From NCBI GenBank assembly GCA_003164305.1, contig PLSZ01000085.1:18939-26322 (forward strand): 7,384 nt of DNA, written 5' to 3'. The position numbers and the translations under genes are program-made. Of this stretch, positions 1-5,725 are shown piece by piece. The notes beneath the pieces were generated by a model. The model was given only the letters and a program-made list of their open reading frames with translations, was not told the DNA's origin and made no database searches. Each line of letters begins with the position of its first letter. Positions within the stretch are counted from its first letter, which is position 1. The stretch is from Acetobacteraceae bacterium (GTDB lineage: Bacteria; Pseudomonadota; Alphaproteobacteria; Acetobacterales; Acetobacteraceae).

Positions 1-983
1 TGTTTCAACAACACGCGCATGTCCTGATCCAGGATCGCGCCGGCGAGCCATGTCGTGTCCTCGCCAGAGTTGAAGGTCACGACGTCACCGGAACGGATCA
101 TGTCGAGCACCGCGGGCGTCGCGTTGAACGAGGCGATTTTCACGCGATCGGACGCGCCGGTGGTGATGACCGCCGGCATGACGAATTGCACCATGCCGTC
201 ATAAATCGGAATGATGTAGTCCAGTGCTCGATCCGACAGGATGGCGCTTTGCACCGTGGGGCCGACCTTGGAAGCCCAGTCGGCGGCGTTCACGCCGGCG
301 ACGCGGACTTTGCAGGAGGGGCAGTATTTCGCGAACATGCCCATGATGGCTTTTTCGACCAGCGGACTGTTGGCCGTGCTCGGCGCGGTGATGACCAGGA
401 CATCGCCTTTGCCCTCGGTCTTCAGAATGACCCAGGCGGTTTCAAGTTCGGCCGCGTGGATGTAAGCGCCATAAACAATCGACGAGAGTCCATCTAGCGA
501 TTTCTGACCCAAAGCGTAAGTGTGCGCGGCGACGACCGGAATGCCCTTGCTCAACGCCTCATTGATTTGCGGCGCGACGGTGGCCGGATCCAGGCCGCAG
601 GCGACGTTGATCAGATCAGCCTTGTGCGCCATCGCGGTGGTGAAGCCTTGCACCCATTGACCAAGCTGCGCGCTGGACGGCCAGACCTCATGCCGGATGC
701 CGAGGCGTTTGGCGAATTCGTCTATCTGCTTGTCCACGACATCGCAAAACGGAATCGCGGTGGAGGACGGGATGGTGAAGATCAGCTTGTCTTTGAGCGA
801 ACTCGGGTCGATCGGCGGACCGGGCGGGGTGAAGTGCGTTTCACCGGTGCTGGTGAGGAGAATTGCCTCCAGTTCGGCCTTGACGGCGGGCGTCAGTCCA
901 GTGTCGGCGGCATGGGCCAGACCAATCGAACCCACGAGTAACACGATCGCGGACAGCAGCCGCGGCCAGATCCGATGTGTCAT
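1..983 (-). CDS. Sugar-type ABC transporter substrate-binding protein, 3' end cut by window edge
   Basis: The frame stays open from ATG at 983 to the left edge, giving 327 residues with no stop, so the C-terminus is missing. Residues 1-25 form a Sec signal peptide: basic start (MTHRIWPRL), hydrophobic core (LLSAIVLLVGSIGLA) and an AHA|AD cleavage site. The mature part has the layout of type 1 periplasmic sugar-binding proteins (Peripla_BP_4/ribose-binding class): a first strand LIFTIPSSTAIPF, a helix CDVVDKQIDEFAKRLG, a middle 'NEALSKGIPVVAAHTY', then 'GKGDVLVITAPSTANSP' opening the second lobe and 'DYIIPIYDGMVQFVMPAV' further on. It would capture a small solute in the periplasm for an ABC permease that must lie outside the window. 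An AGGGGG Shine-Dalgarno sits 7 bases before the ATG. It follows the deacetylase gene by 87 bases on the same strand, so co-transcription is likely. The ligand cannot be read from sequence; the family also includes autoinducer-2 and non-sugar binders. Confidence 0.88.
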   Translation of the reverse strand, partial: MTHRIWPRLLSAIVLLVGSIGLAHAADTGLTPAVKAELEAILLTSTGETHFTPPGPPIDPSSLKDKLIFTIPSSTAIPFCDVVDKQIDEFAKRLGIRHEVWPSSAQLGQWVQGFTTAMAHKADLINVACGLDPATVAPQINEALSKGIPVVAAHTYALGQKSLDGLSSIVYGAYIHAAELETAWVILKTEGKGDVLVITAPSTANSPLVEKAIMGMFAKYCPSCKVRVAGVNAADWASKVGPTVQSAILSDRALDYIIPIYDGMVQFVMPAVITTGASDRVKIASFNATPAVLDMIRSGDVVTFNSGEDTTWLAGAILDQDMRVLLK

Positions 984-1070
984 GTGAATGCCCCCTGACG
1001 ATGATGGAACGATCCAGTGCCTGGCTTCAATCGCCTCGCCGCTTTCATATCCGCCTTTCCGCGCGGCCGA

Positions 1071-1961
1071 TCAACCCGTCATGCCCGCCGGAGCCGGCTC
1101 CACCGCCGCGTACCAATCCGCGATTTGCGAGCCGTTCATGAACACCGTGTCGTCGCGCGCCAGCAACAGATCCAGGATCTTGTTGAACCAGTTCATGCGG
1201 TGCGGCACGCCGACCAGATGCGGATGCAACGGCAATACCAGCACACGGCAGTTGCCGGCGAGCTCTTCCTCGAACGTTTCCAGCGCCCACACGACACGGT
1301 CGTATTGCACGTTCGAGTGCATGCCGAACCCCGCCCATAACGGCCCATCGTTGACGTCCAGCGAGTACGGCGCCGCGATCATCGGCCCGTGCTTCGTGCG
1401 CATCCACGTCGGCAGATCGTCGATCACCCAGTCGCACACATAATCCACGCCGCGTGATTTCAGCACGTCCGGCGTATCCATCGTCTCGCTCAATCCGGCG
1501 CCGAGCCAGCCGCGCATTTTCAGGCCGGTGAAGCGCTGGATCCGCTCCATGCATCGATCGATGACGGCGCCTTCGTCGGGCTCATTCTGCAACGCCTTTT
1601 GCGTCCAGCCGTGGCCCATGAATTCCCAACCGGCGTCCAACATCGATTCGGCCACCCGGGGATACACGTCGATCACGCTGGCGTTGATCGTCGTCGAGGC
1701 CGGCAGACCGCGCCGCTTCAACGCATGCAGGATACGCGGGAAGCCGGTGCGCATGCCATACTCGACCCAGGAGAAATTAGGCACATCGGGGATCTTGTCG
1801 TTGCCATGCGGACCCGGCAGCAACTTGCGCGGCATCGGCTGTTCGAACGGCCAATATTCCACGTTGACCACGACGTGAACGATCAGCGGTTTGCCAGGCA
1901 CCGGCGGCGGCAGCCGCGCCCGGTCCGATGCCATCTGATAGGGGACTCGCGGGTTCGACAT
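1071..1961 (-). CDS. Polysaccharide deacetylase family protein (PuuE-like NodB-fold)
   Basis: A 296-residue cytoplasmic-looking protein with no signal peptide. It resembles the allantoinase-like (PuuE-type) branch of carbohydrate esterase family 4. Visible landmarks are: a first strand 'IVHVVVNVEYWPFEQ' (27-41) where classical deacetylases carry TFDDG; 'SVIDVYPRVAESMLDAGWEF' leading to MGHGW (115-119); RGWLGAGLSET (150-160); 'GVDYVCDWVIDDLP' (171-184); LPLHPHLVG (243-251); and a C-terminal GSQIADWY (277-284). The usual catalytic Asp-Asp pair is absent, as is known for PuuE-type members, which hydrolyse C-N bonds in ureides rather than removing acetyl groups from sugars. Whether this one is an amidase, a deacetylase or something else is open. 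The start at 1961 is supported by CAGGA 8 bases upstream. It lies directly before the sugar-type solute-binding gene, which suggests that it acts on an imported solute. A relic of a second, related C-terminus lies just upstream (2058-2090). Confidence 0.85.
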   Translation of the reverse strand: MSNPRVPYQMASDRARLPPPVPGKPLIVHVVVNVEYWPFEQPMPRKLLPGPHGNDKIPDVPNFSWVEYGMRTGFPRILHALKRRGLPASTTINASVIDVYPRVAESMLDAGWEFMGHGWTQKALQNEPDEGAVIDRCMERIQRFTGLKMRGWLGAGLSETMDTPDVLKSRGVDYVCDWVIDDLPTWMRTKHGPMIAAPYSLDVNDGPLWAGFGMHSNVQYDRVVWALETFEEELAGNCRVLVLPLHPHLVGVPHRMNWFNKILDLLLARDDTVFMNGSQIADWYAAVEPAPAGMTG

Positions 1962-1991
1962 GCGGTGTATCCTGGTCCTTTTTCGCCGGCC

Positions 1992-2020
1992 ATTGCGGTG
2001 GACCGGGCCGAGCGAGTCAA
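1992..2020 (-). promoter_or_regulatory. Possible sigma-70 type promoter for the deacetylase/solute-binding unit
   Basis: On the minus strand TTGACT (2015-2020) is followed after 17 bases by CGCAAT (1992-1997), about 30 bases before the deacetylase start codon. The -35 box matches consensus at five of six positions, but the -10 box at only three. Placement and spacing suit a promoter; the weak -10 box makes this a guess. Confidence 0.25.
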
Positions 2021-2057
2021 GCGCCCGGCCAACTTCGCCGCCCCACCCCTTGTCCGC

Positions 2058-2090
2058 TCAATCCGCCGCCTGATACCAATCCCCGATGCC
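2058..2090 (-). pseudogene. Relic of the C-terminus of a second PuuE-like deacetylase
   Basis: Read on the minus strand this stretch gives GIGDWYQAAD followed by TGA (2058-2060). It resembles the end of the intact neighbour gene, which ends ...SQIADWYAAVE.... At DNA level, 2063-2087 matches 1103-1124 at 20 of 21 aligned bases plus one in-frame 3-base insertion, on the same strand. Upstream of codon GGC (2088-2090) the frame no longer resembles the family. The simplest reading is the last codons of a tandem paralogue whose body has been deleted. The TPR gene's start codon (2086) lies inside it. Alternatively it is a chance or recombination-made short repeat. Confidence 0.45.
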
Positions 2091-2595
2091 CGACCTCCCC
2101 GCCCTTCGCGCCGAGCGCGCCGAACTGGAGCTGTCCATCGAAGCCCGCCAACGCGAGCTCGGACCCGATCACCCGGATCTCGCCAACGACATCCGCGCCC
2201 TCGGCCGCCTCGCGCATGAACTGGGCGATTTCCCGGACGCCCAATCCCTGCTGCACCGCGCTCTCGCGTTGCACACCGAATCCCTGGGCGCCGAGCACCC
2301 GGAAACCGCCACCACCATCAATCACATCGGCCTCGTCCTGCACGATCTGGGCGACCTCGACGCCGCCGCCGCCGCGTTCGAGCGCGCCCTGGCCCTCGAT
2401 GAGCAGGCCTTCGGCCACGACCACGTCAACGTCGCCCGCGACTGCAACAATCTGGGCGGCGTGCTGCGCGACATGGGCGACCGTTACGCCGCGCGCGAAG
2501 CGCTCGATTGGGCGTTATCGGTCTACATGAAAGAACTCGGCCCCGAGCACCCGACGACCAAAGCCGTGAAGCGCAACCGCTCGCTCGTGAACTGA
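2086..2595 (+). CDS. Tetratricopeptide-repeat protein (kinesin-light-chain type)
   Basis: A 169-residue soluble protein built almost wholly of TPR units of the 42-residue TPR_10/TPR_12 class. The repeat-defining turn recurs at an exact 42-residue step: LGPDHP (25-30), LGAEHP (67-72), FGHDHV (109-114), LGPEHP (151-156). Between the turns are helix pairs such as 'LGRLAHELGDFPDAQSLLHRAL', with LGD or MGD at 46-48, 88-90 and 130-132. Three full units and a capping half are present, which is short for the family. Such repeats mediate protein-protein contact; no catalytic domain is attached, so the partner and function are unknown. A TGA in frame at 2071-2073 makes 2086 the first possible ATG, and no Shine-Dalgarno precedes it. 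This fits weak or leaderless translation, or a gene joined to new upstream DNA. It is divergent from the deacetylase gene. Confidence 0.8.
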   Translation: MPDLPALRAERAELELSIEARQRELGPDHPDLANDIRALGRLAHELGDFPDAQSLLHRALALHTESLGAEHPETATTINHIGLVLHDLGDLDAAAAAFERALALDEQAFGHDHVNVARDCNNLGGVLRDMGDRYAAREALDWALSVYMKELGPEHPTTKAVKRNRSLVN

Positions 2596-2741
2596 TCCGC
2601 GGCCTACGCCACACGCGACAATCTGCCCGAGGCTTATGTCCGGCGCGTCACGATGATTGACAAAGCGCGAACCGGCGGCGGTTGCCTGGCGCGACCTCGC
2701 GGTACACAACCAGCGTCGTCCCCCCCGCTCCACGAGGCACC

Positions 2742-3389
2742 ATGCCCACGTCCATTCTGCTCGATCTCGACGGCACGCTGTCCGACTCCCGCCCAGGAAT
2801 CGAGGCCTGCTTTCGATATACGTTGACCGAACTCGGGCACGACCCCGCCGCCGCCGGCGATCTCACCTGGGCCGTCGGACCACCCATCGCGGTATCGTTG
2901 CGCCGCATGCTGGAACCCTTCGGCGACGAGCGCGTGGATCTGGCATTGACCGTTTATCGCGAACGCTATTCCTCAACCGGCATCTACGACTGTTCGGTCT
3001 ATCCCGGTGTCGCCGCGATGCTCGACAGCGCGCGAGACTCCGGGCTGACAATGTGCATCGCGACCTCCAAGCGGCGCGACTTCGCGGAACGCGTGATGGA
3101 TTTTCTGGGGCTGCGCGCCTATGTCCGCGGCGTCTATGGCGCCGAACCGGGCGGCGGGCTGGATCGCAAGCAGGATTTGCTCGCCCACATCCTCACCGTC
3201 GAGCACCTGACCGCCTCGGACTGCGTCATGCTGGGCGATCGCCTGCACGATATCGAGGCGGCGAAGGCCAACGCCATCCGCTCGATCGGCGCGCTGTGGG
3301 GCTATGGCGGGCGGGAGGAACTGGAAGAGGCGGGCGCGGACGCCATCGCCGCGGCACCGTCCGAGGTCATCGCCCTGGTCGTGGACTGA
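2742..3389 (+). CDS. HAD-superfamily hydrolase, phosphoglycolate phosphatase-like
   Basis: A 215-residue cytoplasmic phosphatase with all four HAD motifs. Motif I is DLDGTLSDS (8-16), with nucleophile D8 and acid/base D10. Motif II is the ATSK segment (107-110, T108/S109). Motif III is lysine K143 in 'LDRKQDLL'. Motif IV is GDRLHD (165-170), with Mg-binding D166 and D170. A helical cap lies between motifs I and II (about residues 16-85), as in subclass I enzymes. The C-terminal 'ALWGYGGREELEEAGAD' is typical of the Gph/5'-nucleotidase-like branch. It should dephosphorylate a small phospho-metabolite; phosphoglycolate, nucleotides and pyrophosphate are all possible and cannot be told apart here. 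I chose ATG 2742 because GAGG lies 4 bases upstream and the HAD fold begins there. An in-frame TTG at 2682 would add 20 non-conserved residues. The stop codon lies in a palindrome shared with a convergent frame. Confidence 0.88.
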   Translation: MPTSILLDLDGTLSDSRPGIEACFRYTLTELGHDPAAAGDLTWAVGPPIAVSLRRMLEPFGDERVDLALTVYRERYSSTGIYDCSVYPGVAAMLDSARDSGLTMCIATSKRRDFAERVMDFLGLRAYVRGVYGAEPGGGLDRKQDLLAHILTVEHLTASDCVMLGDRLHDIEAAKANAIRSIGALWGYGGREELEEAGADAIAAAPSEVIALVVD

Positions 3390-3399
3390 CGCGCGTCAG
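3386..3399. repeat. Perfect 14-base palindrome spanning two convergent stop codons
   Basis: CTGACGCGCGTCAG equals its own reverse complement. It contains the TGA of the HAD gene (3387-3389, plus) and the TGA of the PEP-CTERM-like fragment (3396-3398, minus). It could form a short hairpin (5-base stem, GCGC loop) at the ends of both transcripts. No T-tract follows on either strand, so a role as an intrinsic terminator is doubtful. Confidence 0.6.
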
Positions 3400-3600
3400 G
3401 CGGCTGAGCCCGATTCCGGCCGCCGCCATTGCCGCGTCATACCGGTGCCCGGCAACCCGAGCCCCAACAGCGTCAGCGACGTCGGCGCGGGGATCGCCCC
3501 GCCGATGTTGAACAAGGCGGCGTAGGTCTGCTGGTCCCGGATCCGAAAGTGACCGCCGGATTTCAGAACGTTCCGTTCCAGGATATCATCTCTGGCACAC
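3396..3600 (-). pseudogene. 3' remnant of a PEP-CTERM-like exported protein, start lost
   Basis: The minus strand is open from an in-frame TGA at 3657-3659 to a TGA at 3396-3398, yet holds no ATG or GTG before the anchor; the only candidate before the tail is a TTG in 'AALFNIGG'. The encoded C-terminus reads IPAPTSLTLLGLGLPG, then TGMTRQWRRP and a short tail ESGSAA. This is a proline-rich VPxP-like box, a glycine/leucine transmembrane stretch and a basic cluster, the layout of PEP-CTERM sorting signals (usual form VPEPxSLxLLGLGL...RRR). Preceding residues (LKSGGHFRIRDQQTYAALFNIGG) could be the end of a secreted domain. With no start or full domain I read it as the decayed tail of a longer gene. 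Its true 5' limit is uncertain, and it overlaps the promoter region of the next plus-strand gene. No exosortase gene is visible here. Confidence 0.5.
3564..3575. repeat. Short palindrome upstream of the sigma-54 promoter
   Basis: CAGAACGTTCCG contains the perfect 8-base palindrome GAACGTTC (3566-3573), extended by purine/pyrimidine-symmetric flanks. It ends about 18 bases before the -24 element. It could be a site for a dimeric regulator, but such short palindromes occur often and the spacing is closer than usual for sigma-54 enhancer sites. Confidence 0.25.
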
Positions 3601-3608
3601 GCCTTGCT
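3593..3608 (+). promoter_or_regulatory. Near-consensus sigma-54 (RpoN) promoter
   Basis: TGGCACACGCCTTGCT matches the RpoN consensus TGGCACG-N4-TTGCW at every specified position except the seventh (A for G). It has the required GG (-24; 3594-3595) and GC (-12; 3606-3607) at correct spacing, and the preceding base C fits the Y of the extended consensus. Transcription would start near 3618-3620, leaving a leader of about 40 bases with a good ribosome site before ATG 3659. This implies control by an AAA+ enhancer-binding protein, often linked to nitrogen or aromatic-compound sensing. No such regulator is in the window. Confidence 0.65.
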
Positions 3609-3643
3609 TCGCCATCCCAGGGCTTGCTCAGTCCGTGAATATC

Positions 3644-3651
3644 CAAAGGAG
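3644..3651 (+). promoter_or_regulatory. Ribosome binding site that fixes the start of the SBP_bac_5 gene
   Basis: The sequence CAAAGGAG ends 7 bases before ATG 3659. It lies downstream of the alternative in-frame GTG (3635), so it supports the ATG. The RR of the Tat leader then sits at residues 3-4. Confidence 0.75.
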
Positions 3652-3658
3652 ACCGGTC

Positions 3659-5245
3659 ATGCAACGACGTAGCTTCATCGCCGGCGCCGCGGCTTCACTC
3701 CCCTTGTCCCGGGCCTTCGCCCAAACGGGCAAGGGCAAGGCCAGCGTGCTGCGTTACGTTCCGCAGGCCGACCTGACTGTCATCGATCCGGTCATGACCA
3801 CCGCTTACATCACGCGTTACCACGCGACCGCGGTGTGGGATCAACTCTATGGCATCGACAGCAACCTCACACCGCAACCGCAAATGGTTGACGGCCACAC
3901 GGTCGAGGACGACGGCAAGCTGTGGACCTTCACCCTGCGCGACGGCCTGAAATTCCACGACAACGAACCGGTGCGCGGCAAGGATTGCGTCGCCTCCATC
4001 AAACGCTGGGCGGCGCGCGATCCGATGGGTCAGATATTGCTCAGCCGCGTGGCGGAGATGACCGCGCCCGACGACAAGCGCTTCACCATCCGGTTGACGA
4101 AGCCGTTCAATCTCGTGCTGAACTGCCTGTCCAAGATCGGCCCGCCCGCTTTGCTGGTGATGCCCGAGCGTCTCGCGAACACCGATCCCTTCACCTCGAT
4201 CAAGGAGATCGTCGGCAGCGGTCCGTTCCGTTTCGTGGCGGATGAGCGCGTGGTCGGCAGCAAGGTCGTCTACGCCCGCAACACCGATTACGTGCCGCGG
4301 CCGAATGGCACCACCGACTGGCTCGCCGGCCCAAAGATCGTGCATTTCGACCGGGTGGAATGGATCGTCCAGCCGGACCCGAGCACCGCCGCCGCCGCGC
4401 TGGAGAACAATGAGGTCGACTGGTGGGAAAACCCACCCACCGATCTGCTGCCGATCCTCGACCGCAGCAAGGTTGTCCATACCGAAGACAGCGGCCCTCT
4501 GGGCGTCCTCGGCACCGGCATCTTCAATCAACTGTTCCCACCGTTCGATAAACCGGCGGTGCGGCGCCTGATCCTGGAGGCCACGTCGCAGGCCGACTTC
4601 ATGACCGCCGCCGCGGGCACCAACAAAGCGATGTGGCGTGATGGCGTCGGCTTCTTCGCGCCGGGCACGCCGATGGCCAGCGACGCCGGGTTGGACGCGT
4701 TCAAGACGAAGCGCGACCTGCCGACCTTGAAAAAGGCCCTGCGCGACGCCGGCTATAACAGTGAGCGCATCGTCATGATGTCGCCCTCCGATCAGGCGGT
4801 GCTGACCGCGCAATGCGCCGTCGCGCTGGATGTGTTTCAGAAACTCGGCATGGATGTGCAATACGAGGTGATGGACTGGGGCACCGTGATCCAGCGCCGC
4901 GCCAAGAAGGACCCGCCGAGCCAGGGCGGCTGGAACTTCTTCATCACCGGTTGGAACGGGATCGACATGACAACGCCGGTGACCAATCAGACGTTACGCT
5001 CCAACGGTGCCAAAGCCTGGTTCGGCTGGCCCGATCTTCCCGGCGTGCAGGGGCTGATCGACGCGTGGGTCGATGCCGACGGCATACCCGCGCAGCAAAA
5101 GATCGCCGCCGACCTGCAACGCAAGGCGTTCGAGGAAATGCCCTATCTGCCCACCGGCCAATACCTGCAACGCACCGCCTGCCGCAACGACATCACCGGC
5201 ATCATCCCCGGCCAGTTCGTGTTCTGGAACGTTCGTAGGACGTAG
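3659..5245 (+). CDS. ABC transporter substrate-binding protein, family 5 (SBP_bac_5), Tat-exported
   Basis: A 528-residue periplasmic binding protein of the oligopeptide/nickel class. Residues 1-21 are a Tat-type leader: QRRSFIAG with twin arginines at 3-4, hydrophobic AAASLPL and an AFA|Q cleavage site. The mature protein shows the family landmarks: 'SVLRYVPQADLTVIDPVMTT' at the start, 'YGIDSNLTPQPQMVDG', then WTFTLRDGLKFHDNEPV (FHDN where most members have FHDG), 'IGPPALLVMPE', and 'EIVGSGPFRF' (the conserved hGTGPF-like strand). Length is normal for the family. Members bind peptides, opines, metals, glycosides or other solutes, so the ligand cannot be assigned. No permease or ATPase gene lies beside it, which makes it an orphan here. 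It lies behind a predicted sigma-54 promoter and 149 bases upstream of ligA on the same strand. An aromatic or related acid as ligand is therefore a reasonable guess, but only from context. Confidence 0.9.
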   Translation: MQRRSFIAGAAASLPLSRAFAQTGKGKASVLRYVPQADLTVIDPVMTTAYITRYHATAVWDQLYGIDSNLTPQPQMVDGHTVEDDGKLWTFTLRDGLKFHDNEPVRGKDCVASIKRWAARDPMGQILLSRVAEMTAPDDKRFTIRLTKPFNLVLNCLSKIGPPALLVMPERLANTDPFTSIKEIVGSGPFRFVADERVVGSKVVYARNTDYVPRPNGTTDWLAGPKIVHFDRVEWIVQPDPSTAAAALENNEVDWWENPPTDLLPILDRSKVVHTEDSGPLGVLGTGIFNQLFPPFDKPAVRRLILEATSQADFMTAAAGTNKAMWRDGVGFFAPGTPMASDAGLDAFKTKRDLPTLKKALRDAGYNSERIVMMSPSDQAVLTAQCAVALDVFQKLGMDVQYEVMDWGTVIQRRAKKDPPSQGGWNFFITGWNGIDMTTPVTNQTLRSNGAKAWFGWPDLPGVQGLIDAWVDADGIPAQQKIAADLQRKAFEEMPYLPTGQYLQRTACRNDITGIIPGQFVFWNVRRT

Positions 5246-5251
5246 TTTTCG

Positions 5252-5300
5252 TCGTCATGGCCGGGCTTTTAATCGTCATGGCCGGGCTCGACCCGGCCAT
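5252..5300. repeat. Alphaproteobacterial dispersed palindromic repeat ('GTCATGGCCGGGCT' element)
   Basis: The 16-base unit TCGTCATGGCCGGGCT occurs twice at a 21-base step (5252-5267 and 5273-5288). The second copy continues into a perfect inverted repeat: ATGGCCGGG (5278-5286), loop CTCGA, CCCGGCCAT (5292-5300). This matches the intergenic element that in many alphaproteobacterial genomes reads GTCATNGCCGGGCTTGACCCGGC. In one frame it encodes the familiar spurious peptide VMAGLDPAI. It starts 6 bases after the SBP stop codon and could form a strong hairpin that attenuates transcription or stabilises the 3' end. No T-run follows. Confidence 0.75.
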
Positions 5301-5383
5301 CTCCCGCCGCACCCCGTCCGACAACGTCCCACTCCCCATTTGCCGCCAACCCTCCAGCACGGTACAACCCCCCAACCATCCAC

Positions 5384-5389
5384 GGGAGG
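5384..5389 (+). promoter_or_regulatory. Ribosome binding site for the TTG start of ligA
   Basis: GGGAGG lies 5 bases before TTG 5395. It is the only strong Shine-Dalgarno in the region and sets the ligA start, excluding the in-frame upstream ATG at 5257, which lies in the palindromic repeat. Confidence 0.7.
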
Positions 5390-5394
5390 CCGCA

Positions 5395-5724
5395 TTGGAC
5401 GACGTCATTTCCGGCGCCTACGTCTTTACCGGCGAGCGATCGGCGCGCAGCTACGCCCTCAACAAAATGGCCAACACGCTCAGCCGCCCCGAAAACCGGA
5501 CGACGTTCCAGGCCGACGAAGCCGGCTACATGCGGGACCTCGGCTGTTCCGACACTGAAATAGAACTCGTGAAGCGCCGCGACTGGAAAGCCATGATGGA
5601 ACACGGTGCCAGCATCTATTTGTTGCTGAAAATCGGCGCCGCCGTGGGCGTGCCGCTGCCCGAGATCGGCGCCCACACCGCCGGAATGACCCTGGCCGAA
5701 TACCACGCGCGAAAGGCAAACTGA
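5395..5724 (+). CDS. ligA: Extradiol ring-cleavage dioxygenase alpha subunit (LigA family, protocatechuate 4,5-dioxygenase type)
   Basis: A 109-residue all-helical small subunit. It begins 'DDVISGAYVFTGERSARSYALNKMANTLSRPENRTTFQADE', which fits LigA with its FTG-xxSxxxYxLN signature and 'ENR..F.ADE'. It continues 'YMRDLGCSDTEIELVKRRDW' and 'GASIYLLLKIGAAVG', and ends in the conserved 'GMTLAEYHA'. In LigAB enzymes this subunit caps the active site of the beta subunit and carries no metal ligand. The start is TTG with a strong GGGAGG site. Reading back to an ATG at 5257 would add 46 residues made of repeat DNA with no family similarity. It ends one base before ligB, so the two are co-transcribed and probably translated as a pair. 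It is a little shorter at the C-terminus than the Sphingobium LigA. The symbol follows the family; the substrate may be protocatechuate, gallate or another catechol. Confidence 0.85.
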   Translation: MDDVISGAYVFTGERSARSYALNKMANTLSRPENRTTFQADEAGYMRDLGCSDTEIELVKRRDWKAMMEHGASIYLLLKIGAAVGVPLPEIGAHTAGMTLAEYHARKAN

Positions 5725-5725
5725 C

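Noticed and set aside
984..1070. Search for a terminator or promoter between the deacetylase and solute-binding genes
   Set aside because: No convincing hairpin with T-run and no paired -35/-10 boxes; only the ribosome site near 991-996 is supported.
2017..2424. 135-codon minus-strand frame opposite the TPR gene
   Set aside because: Gly/Val/Gln-rich antisense of the repeat codons; the plus strand has exact TPR periodicity.
2657..2662. Perfect TTGACA hexamer 80 bases before the HAD gene, possible -35 box
   Set aside because: At 16-18 base spacing no acceptable -10 box follows (GGTTGC region), so a promoter is not supported beyond the hexamer.
2596..2681. Possible continuation of the TPR protein after its TGA (SAAYATRDNLPEAYVRR...)
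   Set aside because: The translated text lacks the 42-residue turn motif, and the protein already ends with a TPR cap; treated as intergenic.
2682..2741. Upstream TTG start adding 20 residues to the HAD protein
   Set aside because: The extra residues lack family similarity, and GAGG precedes the internal ATG at 2742 where the HAD fold begins.
3695..4861. 388-codon open frame on the minus strand opposite the solute-binding gene
   Set aside because: Composition is that of an antisense frame in GC-rich DNA (His/Arg/Gly/Ala-rich, no recognisable domain), and the plus strand encodes a clear family protein with leader and ribosome site.
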